DNA of 12,499 nucleotides. It comes from Fibrobacteraceae bacterium. Lineage in GTDB: Bacteria; Fibrobacterota; Fibrobacteria; Fibrobacterales; Fibrobacteraceae. Where the stretch lies: the NCBI GenBank assembly GCA_021443045.1, contig JABUUT010000009.1, forward strand, positions 8,092 through 20,590, written 5' to 3'. The notes beneath the pieces are model-generated. The model saw only the letters and a program-made list of their open reading frames with translations, was not told where the DNA came from and did no database searches. Shown one piece after another: positions 1 to 5,258 of this stretch. Every line of letters begins with the position of its first letter. The stretch's first letter is position 1. A program made the position numbers and the translations under genes.

Positions 1-516
1 ATTGCTCACGTCATGTACAAATTCCAAAGGCATACCTCTCCAATCATAGGAAATTTTCAACTGTTTGGATTTGTCCTCGATGAGATTGCCCTCGGAATCG
101 TAGAGGTCGTTCCCGTTCTCGGCCATGTTGCGCCTGTCGGCAGTGCCGCCAACGCCGCCCGTGACTTTCTCGAGCCTGTTCGTTCCCGAATAATACGCAT
201 ATTCGCCGCCGGAAGTGTTGTTTGCATTGCCGCCGCGTCGCTGCGCCGTGATGCGTCCCTGTTCATCGTATTCAAACATCTCGTCGAAGGCGTCCTGACT
301 CTTGTCATCGACTTTCGTGAGGCGGTTCATGAAGTCGTAGGTGTAGTTGCTGGCGCGGCTGGAACCGCCGTTCACAGCCATCTCGTGGGCCATGCGACTG
401 ATGTTTCCGTTGTATTGCGGGGTGCAACCTGCGCTGCCGCAGTCCTCGTAATACAGCGTCTCGGTTACCAATTCGCTACCCAATTTCGTTGAGCAAGTCT
501 TCGAGGATGTAGTCAT
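1..516 (-). pseudogene. RHS/YD-repeat protein fragment, 5'-truncated, runs off left edge
   Basis: This open frame reads through to base 1 and encodes part of an RHS/YD-repeat shell. Visible repeat signatures are YYEDCGSAGC, YNGNISRM, YTYDFMNRLTKV, FEYDEQGRITAQRRGG, YYSGTNRLEKVTGG and DSEGNLIEDKSK. RHS shells are normally parts of very large secreted or surface proteins that carry a variable C-terminal toxin. Here the frame opens only at a TGA at 522-520, followed by GTG and ATG (516), inside the last codons of the DUF3791-like gene, with no convincing ribosome binding site. The N-terminus, signal peptide and most of the shell are therefore absent. It resembles orphan RHS C-terminal modules, which lack their own starts and sit next to small toxin or immunity genes. 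It is clearly more GC-rich than the cassette upstream. The strong YD matches make the family safe; whether it is dead or an orphan tip cannot be told without the sequence to the left. Confidence 0.8.
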
Positions 517-673
517 CACTCATGAGCTGCAAACCTGTTTCGGGTTGCAGAAGCTGTTTATGCGTTTTTGATGCAAAGAAAAGAGACAACGCCGATATGC
601 TATTGATTTTCTTCTCCTCGGCCAGTTTTTTTACGAGTCTTGCTTCCTTGCGCCATAGAACTCCATTCTGCAT
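476..673 (-). CDS. DUF3791-like small protein, third gene of DUF3990 cassette
   Basis: A 65-residue protein starting MQNGVLWRKEARLVKKLAEE. I chose the ATG at 673 because it lies two bases after the DUF3990 stop and has GGAGG about nine bases upstream; an in-frame ATG at 691 would add six residues and overlap the DUF3990 gene. The protein is mostly helical, with a basic N-terminal helix, a middle segment ISALSLFFASKTHKQL and an acidic end MSDDYILEDLLNEIG. This shape, ending in a S/D-D-Y-x-x-E-x-L block, resembles small proteins annotated DUF3791 that often flank DUF3990 genes. No catalytic residues are evident. As the last gene of a tightly spaced trio it could be an antitoxin or adaptor for the DUF3990 protein; that is inference. 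Its last 13 codons overlap the opening of the truncated RHS frame. Confidence 0.7.
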   Translation of the reverse strand: MQNGVLWRKEARLVKKLAEEKKINSISALSLFFASKTHKQLLQPETGLQLMSDDYILEDLLNEIG

Positions 674-675
674 AA

Positions 676-1164
676 CTAAACTTCCTCCCATCGAACAAAT
701 CGCAACAACTCGTCAATCACTTTCTGAGAACGGATGCAAATCTGATGGTTGACTTTTTTGTACTGCAGTTGACCAAGAGCTTGTTCTGCCGTTATTATGC
801 CGTTCTCGTAGTTTTCGACTGTATCGATAACATTGTCGTTGGCAACGCCGCCTTCCACAACATCATACTGATTTTGTTGATTCCCGCCATTACGGCAGTC
901 TATTACATAATCCAGCCATTCCATGTCGTAGGCTTGGAACTTTTTGTAACGAAAACCCAAGGTAGCCAAAGTGCCGTTGTCAAAATCAAACACGCTAACA
1001 AATGCTTTGTCCGCACTATTTTTAAAGGCAATAATCTTCGCCCACTTGGCAGCCTGATCTTGCAAATTTGTGAGATAGAATCCCTGGCCAAAATCCACCT
1101 TGTTGCGACCGAGATTTACAATTGGTTTTTCAATGACTTTATCGGACCCATGGAACAGAATCAT
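676..1164 (-). CDS. DUF3990 domain protein, predicted ADP-ribosyltransferase-like toxin
   Basis: A 162-residue soluble protein, about full length for DUF3990. The N-terminus carries HGS (residues 5-7), the form of the first NAD-binding motif in ADP-ribosyltransferase folds. GQGFYLT (26-32) follows, like the G-x-G-F/I-Y segment of ARTs. The middle has YDVVEGGVANDNV (100-112), a hallmark of DUF3990, and the end has NHQICIRSQ (139-147), where Q141 may stand for the catalytic Q/E. It begins two bases after the upstream DUF3791 stop with GGGAGG ten bases before ATG, and ends two bases before the next gene's ATG, so translation is probably coupled. Membership of the ART superfamily rests on motif resemblance and my recollection of the Pfam clan. 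The role as a toxin, with neighbouring DUF3791 proteins as partners, is inferred from the layout. Target and activity are unknown. Confidence 0.78.
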   Translation of the reverse strand: MILFHGSDKVIEKPIVNLGRNKVDFGQGFYLTNLQDQAAKWAKIIAFKNSADKAFVSVFDFDNGTLATLGFRYKKFQAYDMEWLDYVIDCRNGGNQQNQYDVVEGGVANDNVIDTVENYENGIITAEQALGQLQYKKVNHQICIRSQKVIDELLRFVRWEEV

Positions 1165-1166
1165 AC

Positions 1167-1406
1167 TTACTTGGCCTCCCTGTTCTGCAGGGCCTCAATA
1201 ATAAAGTCCGTGACCCAGTCAAGACTTTGCGTATGGAGTTCGTCGTAAAAAGCAAGCAAACCGTTTTCCACGATTCCGTATTTCTGCAAGCGAGTATACA
1301 ATTCCGAAGAACTCACGCCAAGTTTAAGTGCAGCATTTTCAATAGCAGCAACCGCAAGATGAGTCTTGCGATAGTCCAAATCTTGAGAAATACATTCAAC
1401 AGCCAT
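1167..1406 (-). CDS. DUF3791 domain protein, first gene of DUF3990 cassette
   Basis: A 79-residue helical protein beginning MAVECISQDLDYRK. DUF3791 features are the repeated helices with SSELYTRLQKYG (about 37-48), then LLAFYDELHTQSLDWVTDFI (about 53-72), where Y-x-x-L-H-T-Q is the family's most recognisable block. A longer frame opens with TTG at 1451, but that TTG lies upstream of the best -35 box and the -10 lies between the two starts, so I place the start at the ATG at 1406. No Shine-Dalgarno precedes this ATG; the promoter geometry predicts a leaderless message. The gene is the promoter-proximal member of a trio with DUF3990 (two bases downstream) and a second DUF3791-like gene. Antitoxin or toxin-partner function is suggested by context only. 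Confidence 0.75.
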   Translation of the reverse strand: MAVECISQDLDYRKTHLAVAAIENAALKLGVSSSELYTRLQKYGIVENGLLAFYDELHTQSLDWVTDFIIEALQNREAK

Positions 1407-1413
1407 AGCAAAC

Positions 1414-1442
1414 AAGATACAACATTTCAAAAACGATGTCAA
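1414..1442 (-). promoter_or_regulatory. Near-consensus promoter of the DUF3791-DUF3990 cassette
   Basis: On the minus strand TTGACA (1442-1437) is separated by exactly 17 bases from TATCTT (1419-1414). The -10 ends seven bases before the ATG at 1406, so initiation would fall on the start codon or one base before it. This implies a leaderless transcript for the first gene, in line with its missing Shine-Dalgarno. No operator-like dyad overlaps the boxes. Confidence 0.7.
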
Positions 1443-1451
1443 CACGGCCAA

Positions 1452-1725
1452 AACAAAAAGGATGCTCGAACAAGACCGTTCGTGCCAATACTCAGATAAT
1501 CAAGCGCAAATACACTTACTCCCGCAACCAGGACTTGTTAATACAAGTCCCTTGTTGCTCACGAAGCACCCTGGTAAATGTGTTGATGGAATTTACATTG
1601 TAGATTCTGAGACCCACGCCCAACTCCCCCCTTCAGAACCAGCAATGCATGGATCTGAAAAGAGGAAGGATGTTGCTTATGGGGATGTAGGAAGCTGGGG
1701 TGTTAGACACAAAAATTCGGTTTAG
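1452..1725. other. Non-coding intergenic stretch with structured element
   Basis: About 280 bases between the DUF3791 promoter and the end of the 244-residue gene. A plus-strand frame of 87 codons exists (1462-1725), but it has no Shine-Dalgarno, resembles no family I recognise and starts next to the opposite promoter, so I do not call it. Minus-strand frames are broken by stops. The only clear structure is the interrupted hairpin at 1524-1558. The DNA is less AT-rich than the gene to its right, which may mark a junction of different origin. Confidence 0.5.
1524..1558. repeat. Interrupted inverted repeat (hairpin)
   Basis: GGACTTGT (1531-1538) and ACAAGTCC (1543-1550) pair perfectly around a four-base loop. 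The flanks GCAAC (1524-1528) and GTTGC (1554-1558) extend the stem across a 2/3-base internal loop. No T-run follows on either strand, so it is not a standard terminator. It lies upstream of the cassette promoter and could be a structured RNA, a protein site or a relic of a mobile element end. Confidence 0.55.
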
Positions 1726-1743
1726 TTTCTAAAAAATTAGAAA
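1726..1743 (-). terminator. Weak AT-rich hairpin at the end of the 244-residue gene
   Basis: TTTCTAA and TTAGAAA form a seven-base stem with a four-base T loop in the minus-strand transcript; the stop codon of the gene lies within the stem. The stem is AT-rich and no clear T-tract follows, so termination would be inefficient. It may simply be sequence bias. Confidence 0.3.
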
Positions 1744-2471
1744 TTATTGAAACAGTTACCAGAATTCAGACTATCTTTTTCAATATTTATATTGTCAAGA
1801 ACAAAATCAGCGACCTTCTTAGATTGCTTATTGTCTGACAAATAAAACAATCTAAAGAAATTAGGATATTTGTTATAATTTGTATTCATGTCTACTGATT
1901 CTACTTTTTTCCCGTCAAAAAAAAATGTTCTACTGTTTCCAGTTCCTTTTTCAACAATAAAATTGTTTGATTTGTCTGATAGTTTTTCATTTTCCAATTT
2001 CCAGCCAGCTTTTAAAACTGCTAGTTTTTTTCCATCTTCGTACAACTCGTAGATAATTTCTTTATCATTTTTTAATGCACGAATAGACTGTCTACCACCC
2101 TTAATGAGCGAAAAACCACATCCTCGATATATTTCAGTGCAATCAAACTCGTTTGCTAATATTTTTTTTTCGCGGGTAACCCCAATATTTGAATACATTT
2201 CAACTATTACCGAATCCCCTATTGAAGATACAAGATGCATATCTATAACGTCAGAGCCTTCTCCTAGTATTTTAACATTTGTTGGTTCTATATATTTCCA
2301 TAATAAAATATTTGACTTGTTTTTCAACAAGATGCTGTCTAGCGAATAATTTTTTGCATTTCCCCAGAAATTAAGCAAATCACATTCACCAGAGCAACAT
2401 CCAAAAGAGGTTCCTGCGTTTTTCGCAAACAACTCAACAACAATAAATAAAATAATTCCTATTCTTTTCAT
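1737..2471 (-). CDS. Secreted protein of unknown function, AT-rich
   Basis: A 244-residue protein with a likely signal peptide: MKR, then IGIILFIVVELFAKNAGTSF, with cleavage plausible near residues 20-26. A Cys-rich start of the mature part (CCSGEC) could hold a disulfide; the signal does not end in a classical lipobox. The rest is predicted beta-rich with several lysine- and asparagine-rich loops and no further membrane segment (for example SLIKGGRQSIRALKNDKE, then a YELYEDGKKLAVLKAGWKL stretch). I recognise no domain. Codon use is strongly AT-biased compared with the bat and GH30 genes, consistent with recent acquisition. The ATG at 2471 is preceded only by a weak TGAG. It follows the small gene at 2556-2729 on the same strand and may be co-transcribed. 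Hypothetical; confidence concerns the gene call, not a role. Confidence 0.7.
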   Translation of the reverse strand: MKRIGIILFIVVELFAKNAGTSFGCCSGECDLLNFWGNAKNYSLDSILLKNKSNILLWKYIEPTNVKILGEGSDVIDMHLVSSIGDSVIVEMYSNIGVTREKKILANEFDCTEIYRGCGFSLIKGGRQSIRALKNDKEIIYELYEDGKKLAVLKAGWKLENEKLSDKSNNFIVEKGTGNSRTFFFDGKKVESVDMNTNYNKYPNFFRLFYLSDNKQSKKVADFVLDNINIEKDSLNSGNCFNNF

Positions 2472-2484
2472 ACTTTACTCATTG

Positions 2485-2559
2485 TTAGGACTCACCCAGC
2501 ACCTGTTCAGTCAGCAGTGATAGGATGCAATTATTCTGGAGAAAATTTTTGGTTCTCAC
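2485..2559 (-). pseudogene. 24-codon remnant frame overlapping the stop of the small gene
   Basis: A GTG overlaps the TGA of the 57-residue gene and opens a frame VRTKNFLQNN then CILSLLTEQVLGES before TAA. Overlapping stop and start codons are typical of paired genes, and the peptide reads like a protein tail rather than a full gene. It may be what is left of a lost partner gene, or chance. Low confidence. Confidence 0.2.
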
Positions 2560-2729
2560 ACCATACCCGATTTTGCCAGGATGGTTTTCATGGCCAAATA
2601 ACGCGGGTCGTTGGAAAGGTTTTTGGGACCGCGCTCTGCATAGTTTTTTTCGGCATCATCAGCCAACAAACGAAAACGGCGAGCTTCTTCGCCATATAAC
2701 GTCGGTATTGCTTTTATTGGTAGAGCCAT
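2556..2729 (-). CDS. Small protein, 57 residues, antitoxin-like
   Basis: The protein begins MALPIKAIPTLYGEEARRFR and ends AMKTILAKSGMV. It is a charged, probably helical protein with a short N-terminal I-x-x-I-P-T-L segment followed by G-E-E-A-R-R-F, a layout I associate with small hypothetical antitoxin-like proteins of Bacteroidetes and relatives, though I cannot name a family. The call is supported by independent signals: an AAAGGA Shine-Dalgarno about 11 bases before the ATG and a strong promoter 23 bases further upstream. Downstream there is no intact toxin, only a 24-codon frame that overlaps its stop, then the AT-rich secreted protein. It could be an orphan antitoxin, or a partner of the secreted protein. 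Function unknown. Confidence 0.7.
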   Translation of the reverse strand: MALPIKAIPTLYGEEARRFRLLADDAEKNYAERGPKNLSNDPRYLAMKTILAKSGMV

Positions 2730-2752
2730 AGTGTCCCATTCCTTTAACCGAA

Positions 2753-2781
2753 AATATAAATTTTTAAAACAGTCTCGTCAA
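2753..2781 (-). promoter_or_regulatory. Strong promoter of the 57-residue gene
   Basis: On the minus strand TTGACG (2781-2776) and TATATT (2758-2753) are spaced by exactly 17 bases. Transcription would start about 16 bases before the ATG at 2729, leaving room for the AAAGGA ribosome binding site. This supports the small gene as real. Confidence 0.7.
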
Positions 2782-2803
2782 CAAGTCTTGCAATGAAAAG
2801 GAA

Positions 2804-2935
2804 CTAAAATCCGCCTCGTTCTTGCGTATGTGAACATACTGCCTCATCTGAAAATGGGTGAACATTAACATTAATTAATTCGTTTTCATACAAAAAATCT
2901 ATAGTTTGCGCAAATTCGTTTGATAAATAAGAAGC
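2804..2935 (-). other. Open frame after the batB stop, possible gene remnant
   Basis: Directly after the TAG of the BatB-type gene, the same frame stays open for 43 codons (ASYLSNEFAQTIDFLYE, then NELINVNVHPFSDEAVCS and a short tail) until TAG at 2806-2804. There is no start codon with a Shine-Dalgarno. It could be a remnant of a displaced gene or, less likely, a readthrough extension of BatB. An open run of this length is not rare by chance. Confidence 0.2.
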
Positions 2936-3964
2936 CTAACTAAACCTTCCGTTAAGTTGTTTATGTCGATGGCCACGTTCCGAAATCAGAGCTTCCGCCA
3001 AGAACAAAAGGGCAGCAAGCCCCAAAAAAATTTGGTAGCGGTCCTGATAATTCTCCATCTTGTCCGTTGCCTGTTCCTTCTTTTCCAGAGAAGCAATTTC
3101 CGTCAACACCTTTTGCAACTGAAATTCTCCAGGGCTTGCATAAAAGTACAAGGCTCCAGTAACGCTGGCAATTTCTTGCAAGGTTCCCTCTTCAAGGCGG
3201 GTGGTCACAATGTTGCCTTGGGCATCTTTTTTGTAAGCCACATCCCCATTCCTGCTCTTTACAGGTATGGGAACCCCTTCCCTGGAACCAATGCCGATGG
3301 TATAAATCTTAATACCCATTTCTGCAGCTTCCTTTGCCGCATTCACCGCTTCAGCTTCCAGCTCTTCGCCATCACTCATCAAAATCATTACGGAATACTG
3401 GCTGGCGCCACCAGAATTTTTAAAAAGCCGCATCCCCTTTCGAATAGCATTTTCCAAATTGGTTCCTGGCATTAGCCACCCAGGGTTCAACTCCCGAAGC
3501 ATCATCTGCACCGTTCCGTAATCCAAAGTCAAGGGGACCATCACCTGAGCTTCACCAGAAAAAGCAACCAACCCAACACGGTCTCCGGCCAAGGATTCAA
3601 GAAAAGAAGAAATTTCATGGCGGGAACGCACCAACCTATTGGGTTTTACATCTTCAGCCAACATAGAAAGAGAAATATCCTGCAATAGCACCAGGTCTAA
3701 CCCCTTTCTTTCGATATGCTCCATCTTGTGCCCCCACTGGGGTCGGGCCAAAGCCACAAACAAAAAGGCAATGGCCAACAGCAACAGAAGCACTTTAGTT
3801 AAACGGCGCCATGGAGACAAACTGGTTGCCAATTTAGGCAACATACTCATAGAGACAAAGCGGGCTGCCAATTTTTTGCGACGATGGTACGCATATACAA
3901 AAAGCAGCACAAAAAACGGCAAAGTGAACAAGCACCACAAAAAATTCGGTTCTGCAAAGCGCAT
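2936..3964 (-). CDS. batB: VWA-domain membrane protein, BatB type
   Basis: A 342-residue inner-membrane protein of the Bat (Bacteroides aerotolerance) family. Membrane helices lie at about 8-26, 57-73 and 310-327, with a periplasmic von Willebrand A domain between. The metal-binding MIDAS is intact: DISLS (96-100), the GTN threonine (T168) and SDGE (D198). The domain continues with GDRVGLVAFSGEAQ (128-140) and VPLTLDYGTVQ (143-153). Bat proteins form a membrane complex linked to stress tolerance and normally sit in a moxR-batA-batB-C-D-E operon. Here the BatA partner (5259-6362) lies on the same strand but is separated by a plus-strand gene, and no moxR, batC, batD or batE is in view. AGGAGG five bases before the ATG is a strong ribosome binding site. 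The A/B assignment rests on gene order and general similarity. Confidence 0.82.
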   Translation of the reverse strand: MRFAEPNFLWCLFTLPFFVLLFVYAYHRRKKLAARFVSMSMLPKLATSLSPWRRLTKVLLLLLAIAFLFVALARPQWGHKMEHIERKGLDLVLLQDISLSMLAEDVKPNRLVRSRHEISSFLESLAGDRVGLVAFSGEAQVMVPLTLDYGTVQMMLRELNPGWLMPGTNLENAIRKGMRLFKNSGGASQYSVMILMSDGEELEAEAVNAAKEAAEMGIKIYTIGIGSREGVPIPVKSRNGDVAYKKDAQGNIVTTRLEEGTLQEIASVTGALYFYASPGEFQLQKVLTEIASLEKKEQATDKMENYQDRYQIFLGLAALLFLAEALISERGHRHKQLNGRFS

Positions 3965-3979
3965 TTAAGCCTCCTGCCC

Positions 3980-3993
3980 TAGAATATACAAAA
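3980..3993 (-). promoter_or_regulatory. Shared 14-base promoter block upstream of batB
   Basis: The minus strand reads TTTTGTATATTCTA, including a -10-like TATATT 18 bases before the ATG. No -35 match is found at normal spacing. The identical 14 bases occur upstream of the batA-type gene (6394-6407), suggesting that both genes keep one promoter or activator type after being separated. Confidence 0.5.
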
Positions 3994-4064
3994 CACAACC
4001 ATCCAAAATCCTTCAAAAAACGGCAAAATTCCCATAATTCACAACTTATTCACACTTTTAATTA

Positions 4065-4080
4065 GTTTCTTAAAAGAAAC
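4065..4080. promoter_or_regulatory. Inverted repeat next to the GGDEF gene promoter
   Basis: GTTTCTT (4065-4071) and AAGAAAC (4074-4080) form a perfect dyad with a two-base centre, immediately before the -35 of the plus-strand gene and in the divergent region shared with batB. Its position fits an operator. An AT-rich chance palindrome is possible. Confidence 0.4.
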
Positions 4081-4110
4081 TTGCCAAAATCCTTAGCATT
4101 ATGTTATATA
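4081..4110 (+). promoter_or_regulatory. Promoter of the 7-TM GGDEF-like gene
   Basis: TTGCCA (4081-4086) is followed after 18 bases by TATATA (4105-4110); the alternative TTATAT gives 17. This lies in front of the AGGAAG ribosome binding site (4119-4124) and shows that the longer frame opening at 4081 is not the true start. Confidence 0.55.
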
Positions 4111-4131
4111 TATTATACAGGAAGTAGAAAA

Positions 4132-5250
4132 ATGACACTAACCGCAACCATATCAATATGCATCTGCTGCATCATCATGATGCTGATGATTCTGTTCCAG
4201 CGCAGGTCGCTACAAAAGCCCTTTGGTAGCGAAGTAAAATTGCGTATGCTGGTGCAGACCATGGTTGTAATGCTCATTGCCTACACCCTCCTCCAAATTT
4301 TACTCAATGCACAAAACGAAGATTTTGTTTCTCCAGGCCTACTGTTCTTTTCACAGGTGTTATACCTAGGCTCCTTCCCGTTTTTAGCCTTTTTCTGGTT
4401 TATGTTTGTTTACCACAAAGTATACTCCAGCTACTACAAGATAAAAGCCCTAGGTTACATGGTCTATCTTCCCATCATCATCATCATTAGCGTTGCTCTA
4501 TTGGAACAATTGGAATACACCTTAGAGGGCACCCTTATCCTCAACCCCCGAAACACCATGCTGTGGTATTCCACCGCCATCGTTTCACAAGTTTACCTTC
4601 TTTCTGCAGCTGTTATCGCCTTTGTCAATGTGAGAAAAGCCCAAACCCTTTCAAGGGTCATTGAACTGCATTACTACGGAATCATTATTTTCATTCCAAT
4701 TGCCTCGGTGGCCATACAAGTGTTTATGCCCGTCGATTTTCCACTTGTTCCCATGGTGTTCACCCTTAGCGTTCTCCATGTGTACCTATCCTATTTAGAC
4801 AGAAATATTACCATAGACAGCACAACCAAATTAAGCAACCGTGTGGCACTAGACAATTTCTTAATGGAGCACATTCAAAATATCAATTTTGGCAAGCGTC
4901 TTTTTTTACTTTGCATTACCGCTAACGGCCCCCTAAAAAAAGAGACTAAGGAGGAACATGTTGTGTATCTGTGCAACGTGGCCAACTACCTTAAGCAGGA
5001 ATGTGCCGGCCAAGATGTCTTTTTATCATACAGCAACAAAAACCACTTTATGATAGTCATCGAGCGAGATTCCTTTGCTGCTGTGGAAACATTTTGCCAG
5101 CAGTTGGTATCCGGTGTCAAGAACTACCGCAAGCCCACCGTTTTCCCCATTGAATTCAGCATAAATTACGCGGAGTATGGGGTAAAAAACATAAAAACAG
5201 TAAGGCAACTTATAAACGACTTGCCAAACCAGTGGTACAAAGCCACCTAA
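4132..5250 (+). CDS. 7-TM membrane protein with degenerate GGDEF domain
   Basis: A 372-residue protein and the only plus-strand gene. The start at 4132 is chosen for AGGAAG seven bases upstream; the frame is open from 4081 but that part holds the promoter. Seven hydrophobic helices fill about residues 3-235, then comes a cytoplasmic domain. It opens with ITIDSTTKLSNRVALDNFL, a clear relative of the D-x-L-T-G-L-x-N-R start of GGDEF diguanylate cyclases. Where GGDEF should appear the protein has FLSYSNKNHFMIVIE, so the G-G-D/E-E-F signature is lost, and it ends with SINYAEYGVKNIKTVRQLIN in the place of the C-terminal GGDEF motif. It is therefore probably catalytically dead and acts as a sensor or binding protein. 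It is convergent with batA, with only eight bases between the stops, and splits the two bat genes. Ligand and partner are unknown. Confidence 0.72.
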   Translation: MTLTATISICICCIIMMLMILFQRRSLQKPFGSEVKLRMLVQTMVVMLIAYTLLQILLNAQNEDFVSPGLLFFSQVLYLGSFPFLAFFWFMFVYHKVYSSYYKIKALGYMVYLPIIIIISVALLEQLEYTLEGTLILNPRNTMLWYSTAIVSQVYLLSAAVIAFVNVRKAQTLSRVIELHYYGIIIFIPIASVAIQVFMPVDFPLVPMVFTLSVLHVYLSYLDRNITIDSTTKLSNRVALDNFLMEHIQNINFGKRLFLLCITANGPLKKETKEEHVVYLCNVANYLKQECAGQDVFLSYSNKNHFMIVIERDSFAAVETFCQQLVSGVKNYRKPTVFPIEFSINYAEYGVKNIKTVRQLINDLPNQWYKAT

Positions 5251-5258
5251 GCCCACCC

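Noticed and set aside
13..492. Plus-strand frame of 159 codons over the RHS region
   Set aside because: It is antisense to the clear YD-repeat frame and its translation shows only hydrophobic valine/alanine runs produced by the opposite codons.
514..516. ATG at 516 as a real start for the RHS protein
   Set aside because: It lies within the DUF3791-like gene, has no clear Shine-Dalgarno, and the first residues already lead into mid-repeat RHS sequence without a signal or N-terminal region.
1524..1558. Integron attC site
   Set aside because: The outer arms do not match the RYYYAAC / GTTRRRY core sites and no integrase is in the window.
1462..1725. Plus-strand frame of 87 codons in the intergenic stretch
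   Set aside because: No ribosome binding site, no family resemblance, and it begins next to the opposite-strand promoter; an 87-codon frame can occur by chance.
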